A stretch of DNA of 11,316 bases from an uncultured Eubacteriales bacterium (GTDB taxonomy: Bacteria > Bacillota > Clostridia > Lachnospirales > Bianqueaceae), in NCBI GenBank assembly GCA_902782895.1, contig CACZPA010000099.1:1-11316 (forward strand), written 5' to 3'. The notes under the pieces are model-generated. The model had not been told where the DNA came from. It saw nothing but the letters and a program-made list of their open reading frames with translations, and made no database searches. Positions 1 to 5,812 of the stretch are shown one piece after another. A program made the position numbers and the translations under genes. Within the stretch, counting starts at the first letter, position 1, and each line of letters begins with the position of its first letter.

Positions 1-17
1 CTCACGCCAGATATGCC

Positions 18-848
18 TTACAGCAGATATTTCTCCAAGGCCTCTGCAAGGCCGTCCTCCGTATTCAGGCCGGTAACATCGTCCGCCGCTTCTTTAATCG
101 CAGCCGGCGCGTTGCCCATGGCGATCCCTACGCCGCAGGCCTTGATGATCTCCAGATCACTGCTGCTGTCGCCGATCGCGAGCGTTTCCTCATAGGAAAC
201 ACCGAGTCTCGCGAGCACCTCTTCCACCGCGTTCAGTTTGTTCAGCGTGCAGTGCAGGAATTCCAGATTGGGCCCGGCTCCGGGACGTGTATGCGAAACA
301 TAACCGGTCGCCGTGACAGTATCATAGATTTCCTGCTGCATGTCCGCGGGAATACCGTAGATATTCATCTTCTCCACACAGGTATTATGCTGCAGGAAAT
401 ACTCTGACGGCTTATCCACCGCTGTATACCATTTGTCCCGCACGTACCACACATGATGCTCCGGGACCACCGACCAGTCCGGATCCTCGATCACGCTTTT
501 CTCATAATAGATCGTGGCGTCCGCGGCAATCTCGTTATAGAGTCCCTTGCCCTCCAGAAATCTCATCAGCTCGGCAGACTGTTCCGCCGGGATCAGGTCC
601 GTATAGAGGCTGGTATTGGTGTCGCGGTCATACACACGCGCGCCGTGACTCGTTATATAATAGCGGTAGCCGGGCTGTGTCAGAAGCTGCGGCGGCATCA
701 TATTGAAAACGCGTCCGGTGCAGGGAATCACGTGTACGCCCTTCTCCATCACCTTCTGCAAAGTGTTCATATTGCGGATGGAAACCGCTACCTGACTCTT
801 ACCCAGAAGGGTTCCGTCCATATCCATCAAAACTGCTCGAATACTCAT
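18..848 (-). CDS. Cof-type HAD-superfamily phosphatase (276 aa)
   Basis: A cytosolic haloacid-dehalogenase-type hydrolase that most likely dephosphorylates a small phosphorylated metabolite (sugar phosphate, nucleotide or cofactor); the substrate cannot be read from sequence. Motif I is MDMDGTLL at residues 8-15, with nucleophile D9 and acid/base D11. Motif II is T44 in CTGR, K204 is the likely motif III lysine, and motif IV is GDSSSD at 226-231, followed by GVGIAMGNA, which is typical of the Cof family. The roughly 110 residues between motifs II and III fit a type IIB cap domain. Length is normal for the family. The ATG at 846-848 follows a GAGG ribosome binding site with about 8 nt spacing. 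It lies 65 nt downstream of the glutamine synthetase gene on the same strand with no obvious terminator between, so read-through expression is likely. Family assignment is secure; substrate is unknown. Confidence 0.93.
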   Translation of the reverse strand: MSIRAVLMDMDGTLLGKSQVAVSIRNMNTLQKVMEKGVHVIPCTGRVFNMMPPQLLTQPGYRYYITSHGARVYDRDTNTSLYTDLIPAEQSAELMRFLEGKGLYNEIAADATIYYEKSVIEDPDWSVVPEHHVWYVRDKWYTAVDKPSEYFLQHNTCVEKMNIYGIPADMQQEIYDTVTATGYVSHTRPGAGPNLEFLHCTLNKLNAVEEVLARLGVSYEETLAIGDSSSDLEIIKACGVGIAMGNAPAAIKEAADDVTGLNTEDGLAEALEKYLL

Positions 849-866
849 ACCCGGTTCCTCATGTTT

Positions 867-921
867 CTTTGTTGTTACTTATGTGTTCCTTTTGTACTTC
901 TTTTGTGTCCCTTTTACACCC
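867..921. repeat. Degenerate 11-nt direct repeat, five phased units
   Basis: On the plus strand, units starting at 867, 878, 889, 900 and 911 each begin with CTT and follow a loose consensus CTTTTGTGTTC. Units 2 and 4 match at 10 of 11 positions, units 1 and 3 at 8, unit 5 at 6. The array fills most of the gap between the glutamine synthetase and HAD genes and runs over the glutamine synthetase stop codon. The period is close to one DNA helical turn. The function is unknown; it could be chance slippage in a T/C-rich spacer or a phased protein-binding site. Confidence 0.5.
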
Positions 922-2995
922 GGAACAGCAGATCGCTGTAGACCGGGAAGGGCCAGTATTTCGCGTCGACGATGGTCTCCAGCTCGTCGGCCGTCCCGCG
1001 GACGGCTTTCATCGCCGGGATCACGTTGTCGCGGTAATACTCCGCTTCCTTCTGATGATCCTCGCAGCGGGATGCCTCCGCGGCTTCCGCAAGACTCTCG
1101 GTCTGCGCGGCAAGCTGCCCGAGCAGCTCAGTCAGGCGGTTGATCTTGTCCGTCTCATACGCGGCCGTAATGCCCAGCGTTTTTTTGCCGACAGCCATAT
1201 CCGTCAGCTCCTTGATGTAAGCCTCGACCGCCGGAACGATCTGGCGGCGGGCCATATCGACCATGACGTTTGCCTCGATATGCTGCACCTTGCTGTAGTT
1301 CGTCAGATAGATGTCGTTGCGCGCGATGAGCTCCTGCTCGGAGAAAATCCTGTGCCGTCCGAACAGATCGATGCTCTTCTGAGAGACATAATACGGCGAG
1401 GCATCCGGCAGCGTCGGCAGATTCATCAGACCGCGGCGCGCCGCTTCCTTCTTCCACTCTTCGCCATAGCCGTTGCCGTTGAAAATAATCCTCTGATGCG
1501 CAGTCAATTCTTCTTTGATCAGACGGTTCAGCTCGGTGTTGAAATCCTCTGCCGGCTCGAGCCGGTCCGCGTAGCGGCGCAGGATCTCGGCAACAGAAGT
1601 ATTCAGCACGATATTGGGCTCGGAAATCGACTGGGGAGCGCCCGGCATACGGAACTCGAACTTATTGCCGGTAAAAGCGACCGGCGACGTGCGGTTGCGG
1701 TCCGTTGTATCCTTCGCGAAACGCGGCAGGATATGCACGCCGACCTTCATCTCTTCCTTCGTGCGCGGGTCGTAGACCGCTCCGGTGATGATCGACGTTA
1801 CGATCTCTTCGAGTTCTGTCCCCAGATAGATGCTGATGATGGCCGGAGGCGCTTCGCTGACGCCCAGACGATGATCGTTGCCGGCGCTCGCGACCGACAT
1901 GCGCAGCAGCTCCTGGTATTCGTCGACCGCCGCGACCACCGCCGTCATAAACAGCAGGAACTGCGCGTTCTCGATCGGCGAATCGCCCGGATCGAACAGA
2001 TTCAGGCCCGTATCCGTGGAAATCGACCAGTTATCGTGCTTGCCGCTGCCGTTGACATAGTCAAAAGGCTTCTCCGCGAGCAGGCAGACCAGACCGTGCC
2101 GGAGCGCGACCTTCTGCATGGTTTCCATCGTCAGCTGGTTCTGATCCGTCGCCGCGATGACGTTTGTATACACCGGAGCAAGCTCATGCTGCGCCGGAGC
2201 GACTTCGTTGTGCTCAGTCTTGGCCAGAACGCCAAGCTTCCACAGCTCTTCGTTCAGCTCGGCCATGAAACCGGCGATCTTAGGCGCGATCGCGCCGTAG
2301 TAATGATCGTCCAGCTCTTGTCCCTTAGGCGGTTTCGCGCCGAAAAGCGTCCGTCCGCAGAAGCGCAGGTCTTCTCTCTGATCGTAGAGCTCTTTGTCCA
2401 CCAGGAAATACTCCTGCTCGGGGCCGACCATCGCATCCGCGTGGCTGGCCTGCGTGTTGAAAAGCTTCAGGATCCGCATGGTCTGGCGGTTGAGCGTCTC
2501 GGCCGACGCCAGCAGCGGGCCTTTTTTATCAAGCGCTTCACCGTTATAGGAGTAGAAAACAGTCGGAATGCAGAGGACTCCGTCCTTGATAAACGCGTAT
2601 GAGCTCGGATCCCAGGCCGTATAGCCGCGCGCCTCAAACGTCGCGCGCAGGCCGCCGGACGGGAAGCTCGAAGCGTCAGATTCGCCCTTGATCAGCTCTT
2701 TGCCGGAGAATTCCATCAGGACCTTGCCCTGACCGGCCGGCGAGATAAAGCTGTCGTGTTTCTCCGCGGTTACGCCCGTCATCGGCTGGAACCAATGCGT
2801 ATAATGTGTCACGCCCTTCTCTACCGCCCAGTCCTTCATCGCGGCCGCGATGGTATCGGCAATCGACGGATCCAGGCCTTTTCCCAGCTCCATCGTCCTC
2901 TTCAGGGCATGGTACACATTCTTTGGGAGACGGTTCTGCATGACAGCGTCATTGAAAACCATCGATCCGAATGTCTCATCCATGCTTTTGCGCAT
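914..2995 (-). CDS. glnN: Type III glutamine synthetase (GlnN, 693 aa)
   Basis: Catalyses ATP-dependent condensation of glutamate and ammonia to glutamine, the main ammonia-assimilation step, in the cytosol; family members form large hexameric rings. Diagnostic type III N-terminal blocks are visible: YTHWFQPMTG at about 65-74, AEKHDSF at 77-83, and DASSFPSGGLRATFEARGY at 107-125. Catalytic-domain motifs follow: EQE at 193-195, the EHNEVAPAQHE block at 261-271, NGSGKHDNWS at 315-324, GNDHRLG at 372-378 and RNRTSP at 433-438. Length matches the family norm of about 700. The ATG at 2995 is chosen because it follows a strong AAGGAGGG ribosome binding site with about 7 nt spacing; an in-frame ATG 42 nt upstream (3037) has no such site. 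It has its own promoter, divergent from the HIT gene, and precedes a HAD phosphatase gene. A minor oddity is GVSEAPPA after GNDHRLG, where I recall GANEAPPA as usual. Confidence 0.97.
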   Translation of the reverse strand: MRKSMDETFGSMVFNDAVMQNRLPKNVYHALKRTMELGKGLDPSIADTIAAAMKDWAVEKGVTHYTHWFQPMTGVTAEKHDSFISPAGQGKVLMEFSGKELIKGESDASSFPSGGLRATFEARGYTAWDPSSYAFIKDGVLCIPTVFYSYNGEALDKKGPLLASAETLNRQTMRILKLFNTQASHADAMVGPEQEYFLVDKELYDQREDLRFCGRTLFGAKPPKGQELDDHYYGAIAPKIAGFMAELNEELWKLGVLAKTEHNEVAPAQHELAPVYTNVIAATDQNQLTMETMQKVALRHGLVCLLAEKPFDYVNGSGKHDNWSISTDTGLNLFDPGDSPIENAQFLLFMTAVVAAVDEYQELLRMSVASAGNDHRLGVSEAPPAIISIYLGTELEEIVTSIITGAVYDPRTKEEMKVGVHILPRFAKDTTDRNRTSPVAFTGNKFEFRMPGAPQSISEPNIVLNTSVAEILRRYADRLEPAEDFNTELNRLIKEELTAHQRIIFNGNGYGEEWKKEAARRGLMNLPTLPDASPYYVSQKSIDLFGRHRIFSEQELIARNDIYLTNYSKVQHIEANVMVDMARRQIVPAVEAYIKELTDMAVGKKTLGITAAYETDKINRLTELLGQLAAQTESLAEAAEASRCEDHQKEAEYYRDNVIPAMKAVRGTADELETIVDAKYWPFPVYSDLLFRV

Positions 2996-3055
2996 ATGGT
3001 TCCCTCCTTGGCTGATCTGGATAGTTGCACGGGCCATAAAGCCCCATGTTGCCGT

Positions 3056-3085
3056 ATTATAACATGAAATCGCCGTGACTGTCCA
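3056..3085 (-). promoter_or_regulatory. Sigma-A-type promoter for glnN
   Basis: On the minus strand the -35 hexamer TGGACA (3080-3085) is separated by 18 nt from a perfect TATAAT -10 (3056-3061). The transcript would start near 3049, giving a leader of about 55 nt before the glutamine synthetase ATG. It lies back to back with the HIT promoter. Confidence 0.7.
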
Positions 3086-3115
3086 TAGATTCAGGGCAAT
3101 CCCGTCGAAATCATT

Positions 3116-3144
3116 TTGACAAATTGCGCTGTATCGGGTACAAT
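3116..3144 (+). promoter_or_regulatory. Sigma-A-type promoter for the HIT-family gene
   Basis: A perfect TTGACA (3116-3121), a 17-nt spacer and TACAAT (3139-3144) make a near-consensus vegetative promoter. The transcript would start near 3151, about 36 nt before the chosen start codon. The -35 boxes of this and the divergent glnN promoter are about 30 bp apart, so one bound protein could affect both. Confidence 0.85.
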
Positions 3145-3186
3145 GAATTCATCTTAACCGCGCAGCGGAGAAAGGACATGTTGAAT

Positions 3187-3606
3187 ATGAAAGATCCGAA
3201 TTGTGCTTATTGTATGGAGGGCGAGCTGCTCGCTCAGTTTGGTATTAAGATCTGCGAACTGGAGGCAGGCATCCTCTATCTTTTTAAGGAACAGAGCCAT
3301 CCCGGCCGCGTCATCGTCGCGACCAAGCGCCACCTGAACGATATCGTCGATATGACCGATGAAGAGCGGACCGCTTTCTTCGGCGACGTCGCGCATGTAT
3401 CCGCGGCTCTGCAGAAGGTTTTCCATCCCGACAAGGTCAACTACGGCATGTACAACGACAAGGGCGGCCACTTCCACGTCCATATGGTCCCCAAGTACAA
3501 AGATCAGTTTGAGTGGGGCACCGTCTTCGAAATGAACCCCGGCAAAACGCTCCTCTCCGACGCGGAGTACGACGAGCTGATCGCCAAGATCAAGGCCGCG
3601 CTGTAA
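3187..3606 (+). CDS. HIT-family nucleotide hydrolase/transferase (139 aa)
   Basis: A histidine-triad protein: a small cytosolic hydrolase or transferase acting on nucleotide phosphoramidates or dinucleotide polyphosphates through a histidine nucleophile. The signature is HFHVHMVP at residues 95-102 (H-x-H-x-H followed by a short hydrophobic strand). A CAYC pair at residues 6-9 resembles the zinc-binding CxxC found near the N terminus of many HIT proteins. The Hint consensus has GQ before the histidine triad, but here the sequence is GGH, so exact subfamily and substrate are open. I place the start at the ATG at 3187, 10 nt after AAAGGA; the ATG at 3178 sits only 1 nt from that site and is a poor initiator. 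The gene is alone on the plus strand, with its own near-consensus promoter and candidate terminators downstream. Confidence 0.9.
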   Translation: MKDPNCAYCMEGELLAQFGIKICELEAGILYLFKEQSHPGRVIVATKRHLNDIVDMTDEERTAFFGDVAHVSAALQKVFHPDKVNYGMYNDKGGHFHVHMVPKYKDQFEWGTVFEMNPGKTLLSDAEYDELIAKIKAAL

Positions 3607-3761
3607 AGTTCTTCGCCAGATCTGCTGTTAGTTCTGTCCTATAGCGCAAAATAGCCCGACAAAAAAACTGCCGGCGCAACTCCCGGCTGGCGGGAACACC
3701 CTGTCCGAAGTCGGTTGCCGGAAGCTGCCGGTTGATTTATAGTTTGTTTTTGAAGGCAGCG

Positions 3762-3798
3762 GGCGGTATATTTTGCAGAATCCGTGTTTTGTACCGCC
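3762..3798 (+). repeat. 37-nt palindromic element, copy A1
   Basis: Arms GGCGGTAT and GTACCGCC flank an AT-rich centre. Pairing of positions 1-9 with 29-37 is complete if one G-T wobble at pair 8-30 is allowed. The centre is more divergent than in the other copies (TTTTGCAGAA in place of TTTTTAAAAA). Confidence 0.85.
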
Positions 3799-3828
3799 GG
3801 TTTTTTGAGTGACCGGCGGTATATTTTT
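3793..3828 (+). terminator. Terminator-like hairpin joining copies A1 and A2
   Basis: The right arm of copy A1 (ACCGCCGGT, 3793-3801) is a perfect reverse complement of the left arm of copy A2 with its flank (ACCGGCGGT, 3812-3820). The loop is 10 nt, and ATATTTTT follows on the plus strand. The stem competes with the two within-copy hairpins. It is placed to end plus-strand transcription from the HIT gene, together with the hairpin at 3855-3890. Confidence 0.5.
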
Positions 3829-3851
3829 AAAAAAGTGCGTTTTGTACCGCC
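3815..3851 (+). repeat. 37-nt palindromic element, copy A2
   Basis: Arms GGCGGTAT and GTACCGCC flank TTTTTAAAAAA, then GTGCG and TTTT. The flanking CC and GG extend the stem by two pairs. This copy starts 53 nt after copy A1 and is followed by a GCCATCTTT flank also seen after copy B1. Confidence 0.88.
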
Positions 3852-3854
3852 GGC

Positions 3855-3890
3855 GTCGCCATCTTTCTCGATAGAGTGGCGGCTTTTTTT
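3855..3890 (+). terminator. Intrinsic terminator downstream of the HIT gene
   Basis: GTCGCCA (3855-3861) pairs with TGGCGGC (3877-3883), seven pairs with one G-T wobble. The loop can form an inner CTC/GAG stem, and seven T residues follow (3884-3890). This is the best plus-strand intrinsic terminator in the stretch, about 250 nt after the HIT stop codon. Confidence 0.7.
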
Positions 3891-3940
3891 GCTTTTCAAG
3901 ACGGAACCCGTTCGAAAACTGCATCTGTTCTATAAAAACC

Positions 3941-3977
3941 GGCGGTATATTTATTAAAAATCGAGATTCATACCGCC
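3941..3977 (+). repeat. 37-nt palindromic element, copy A3
   Basis: Arms GGCGGTAT and ATACCGCC form eight Watson-Crick pairs. The centre contains TTATTAAAAA and the near-palindrome AATCGAGATT. It starts 126 nt after copy A2. Confidence 0.85.
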
Positions 3978-4003
3978 AGCAGTGGAGTCTATAGCAGTAA
4001 ACC

Positions 4004-4040
4004 AGCGGTACGTTTTTGCGTTTTTTAAAAATATACCGCC
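4004..4040 (-). repeat. 37-nt palindromic element, copy A4 (inverted orientation)
   Basis: The asymmetric centre (TTTTTAAAAAA after the GGCGGTAT arm) reads on the minus strand, so this copy is inverted relative to A1-A3. The opposite arm has one change, GTACCGCT instead of GTACCGCC, leaving a G-T pair at the tip. Confidence 0.82.
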
Positions 4041-4102
4041 GGCCCTCTGAAACTCGCCTTTCATCCCAGATCCAAAGTCGAAAAACGAACGCTTTCGCCG
4101 AA

Positions 4103-4189
4103 TCATTCTGCCAGCGAAAACGGTTGCAGAAAGGCCTGCCTGAATACCTTGGTCTTCCAACAGTCGTTCAGCAGCCTTTCGATAGTCAT
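4103..4189 (-). CDS. Possible 28-codon peptide ORF coupled to the operon end
   Basis: The start codon overlaps the stop of the 95-residue gene upstream in an ATGA arrangement, and a GGAG lies 8 nt before it, so ribosomes could restart here. The 28-residue product begins MTIERLLNDCW and ends PFSLAE. I recognise no family. A different frame of the same stretch also reads protein-like (for example AAERLLEDQGIQ), so it may be a decayed gene rather than a real peptide gene. Confidence 0.25.
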   Translation of the reverse strand: MTIERLLNDCWKTKVFRQAFLQPFSLAE

Positions 4190-4473
4190 TCCAGCGTCTC
4201 CAGGAACGCGTTGACCTTCTCCAGGGACTCGCGCCTCTGGTCGTCTACCGCGATCCGGAAAAAGCTGTCCCCTTCAAGTCCTTTGATCGAATACTCAGCC
4301 GTGTCGATCTTGAAAAACGGCTTGCGCAGCATCCCGAGGTAGGTCATGCTGCCAAGCGGCCGCAGCGCGTCGATCAGCTGCTTGTCGACCGGCTTGTCCA
4401 GCATATAGTCATAGGCGTACCAGCCCGCTTCCACGCAGTTTTCGCGGGAAGGGATAATCTCAACTATCTTCAT
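4186..4473 (-). CDS. Conserved-looking hypothetical protein (95 aa)
   Basis: I do not recognise this family. The product is a small soluble protein with no signal peptide or membrane segment. It begins MKIVEIIPSRENCVEAGW, has an aromatic-rich middle (YAYDYML; GMLRKPFFKID at about 48-58) and an amphipathic C-terminal helix. Its single cysteine is C13. The start codon overlaps the stop codon of the class V aminotransferase gene (ATGA), which indicates translational coupling, and AAGG lies just upstream. That arrangement suggests a partner or accessory role for the PLP enzyme. Compact size and coupling resemble the small proteins often placed after cysteine-desulfurase-like genes in clostridia, but I see no selenium-pathway (SirA or DUF3343) motifs. 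It is the last clearly supported gene of the five-gene operon. Confidence 0.75.
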   Translation of the reverse strand: MKIVEIIPSRENCVEAGWYAYDYMLDKPVDKQLIDALRPLGSMTYLGMLRKPFFKIDTAEYSIKGLEGDSFFRIAVDDQRRESLEKVNAFLETLE

Positions 4474-5810
4474 AGGCGCCTTCCCTTCACGTGTAAATCT
4501 GCTGTACTGGCAGCGTCATCCGTCGCGTCATTCGCCGCGTCGGCTGCATGCCCCGCAGCAGCCCCGACAGACCCCGCGATCTCCCGGACGGCCCGGACAA
4601 GCTCTTCGATCTCAGCCATAGTATTCATATCCGATACGCTGACGCGAACTGTCCCGTTCTCATACGTCCCCATCTCCTGATGAATCAGCGGCGCGCACTG
4701 CAGGCCGGCCCGCACGACGATTCCATACGCGTTCTGCAGGATATACGCCACGTCCCCGGCTTTCATCCCGTCGATGTTGAAGCTCAGGACCGGGCCATAG
4801 GCGTTCTGTCCCAAGCTATCAGCTGAACTGTCCCCATGACCGTAAACCGTCACTCCCGGAATCTCCCGAAGCGCGCGGCTGCAGGCGCTCATCAACCCTC
4901 GCTCATGCGCCGCGATCGCGTCCACTCCACGCTCAAGACAATAGCGCGCACCCGCGCCTAGCGCCGCGATCCCCGGTCCGTTCTGCGTCCCGACCTCGTA
5001 TTCGTAATCAAACGGCGGTTTGTCACTATAGTACAGCTTTCGGCTGTCGCGTCCCGTCCCTCCATAACGATACGGCCGGAAAGGAATTCCGTCCCGGACA
5101 TAATACGCGCCTGTCCCCTGCATGCCGTACAGACTCTTGTGCCCGGTCAGGATCAGCGCGTCGATGCCCCATTCGTCCACACAGATCGGAATACATCCCG
5201 CGCTCTGCGCGGCGTCCACGATCAGAATCGCATCCTTTTGATGCACGACCCGCGCGATCGCGGCGATATCCTGAATCCGTCCCGTCACATTGGACATATG
5301 ATTCACAAAAACAGCCGCCGGCTTGCATATCCCTTCGAGCGCTCTGGCAGCCGCTTCCGGCGCTACATATCCGGTCTCGTCACAGGGAATGATCCGCACC
5401 TCTCCGTTCTGCGGGCCGCAGACGGGCTCCACCAGATTCAGAAGCGGCCGCAGCACACTATTGTGTTCCGTCTCCGTCGCGAAAACAGCCAGGCTGTCAA
5501 AAGGCAGCCCGTAAACGATCGCATTTGCCGAATCCGTTGCGCCTGACGAAAAAAAGATCCGTCCCGTATCCCGGATCCCGACGAGTTGCCCCAGCACCTG
5601 CCGCGTTTCTCCGATCACGTCGTCATTCATGACCGCGCCGCCGTTGCCGATCAGAGTACTGTCCCCGGCTGCCGCCGACCGGGCCGCCCTCTGCAGCCCC
5701 GCCGAGCTCCGAAACTGCGAAGAAGGCAGCGCACGAACGCTCTGTTCATACGCTGCCAGCACGCTTTCAGGCTTCGGCCAGGACGTCGCCGCCTGATTCA
5801 GATATATCAT
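4470..5810 (-). CDS. Class V aminotransferase, cysteine-desulfurase family (446 aa)
   Basis: A fold-type I PLP enzyme of the cysteine desulfurase / selenocysteine lyase-like branch common in clostridia; likely reaction is sulfur removal from cysteine or a related beta- or gamma-elimination. Visible features: N-terminal YLNQAATSWPKPE (3-15), SSGATDSAN (88-96), H116 in TETEHNS stacking on PLP, DAAQSAG (199-205) binding the cofactor, the PLP lysine K225 in TGHKSLYG, and candidate active-site C372 in GLQCAPLIHQ, followed by GTVRVS and NT. Residues after about 412 form an Ala/Asp-rich low-complexity tail unlike the usual C terminus. The ATG at 5808-5810 lies 2 nt past the stop of the upstream isomerase gene, and its ribosome binding site (AAGGAT) is inside that gene's last codons. 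It is coupled downstream to the 95-residue gene. No IscU- or SufU-type scaffold gene is nearby, so a housekeeping Fe-S role is not supported. Confidence 0.9.
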   Translation of the reverse strand: MIYLNQAATSWPKPESVLAAYEQSVRALPSSQFRSSAGLQRAARSAAAGDSTLIGNGGAVMNDDVIGETRQVLGQLVGIRDTGRIFFSSGATDSANAIVYGLPFDSLAVFATETEHNSVLRPLLNLVEPVCGPQNGEVRIIPCDETGYVAPEAAARALEGICKPAAVFVNHMSNVTGRIQDIAAIARVVHQKDAILIVDAAQSAGCIPICVDEWGIDALILTGHKSLYGMQGTGAYYVRDGIPFRPYRYGGTGRDSRKLYYSDKPPFDYEYEVGTQNGPGIAALGAGARYCLERGVDAIAAHERGLMSACSRALREIPGVTVYGHGDSSADSLGQNAYGPVLSFNIDGMKAGDVAYILQNAYGIVVRAGLQCAPLIHQEMGTYENGTVRVSVSDMNTMAEIEELVRAVREIAGSVGAAAGHAADAANDATDDAASTADLHVKGRRL

Positions 5811-5812
5811 TT

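Larger units (their letters stand above)
3607..4102. other. Gene-free stretch carrying repeat cluster A
   Basis: No convincing coding sequence is present. Open frames here read through the repeats, are rich in Lys/Phe/Thr/Pro, and lack good ribosome binding sites. The stretch separates the 3' ends of the HIT gene (plus) and the minus-strand operon. It holds four 37-nt palindromes and two terminator-like hairpins, listed separately. Positions 3607-3723 contain only short GC-rich inverted repeats such as CCCG/CGGG around 3685-3697. Confidence 0.7.

Noticed and set aside
869..2602. A 577-codon plus-strand open frame opposite the glutamine synthetase gene
   Set aside because: It is the antisense shadow of glnN: rich in Arg/His/Asp, no known motif, no ribosome binding site, and the opposite strand has every type III glutamine synthetase motif.
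3724..3760. An eighth 37-nt element with GCTGCC/GGCAGC ends
   Set aside because: The length is right, but arm polarity is reversed (pyrimidine-rich arm first) and the centre does not match the family. It could be chance in a repeat-rich stretch.
3762..4040. Cluster A as a CRISPR array
   Set aside because: Unit starts are 53, 126 and 63 nt apart, one unit is inverted, centres vary within the units, and no cas gene is present.
3628..4160. Several minus-strand open frames of 68-98 codons in repeat cluster A
   Set aside because: They read through the 37-nt elements, giving repeated FFKN/LPP-like peptides, and have no good start signals. They are products of repeat sequence, not genes.
4824..4840. 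GAACTGTCCCC inside the class V aminotransferase gene, similar to the sequence near 10399
   Set aside because: It lies within coding sequence, is short, and lacks the neighbouring 21-nt repeat; coincidence is likely.
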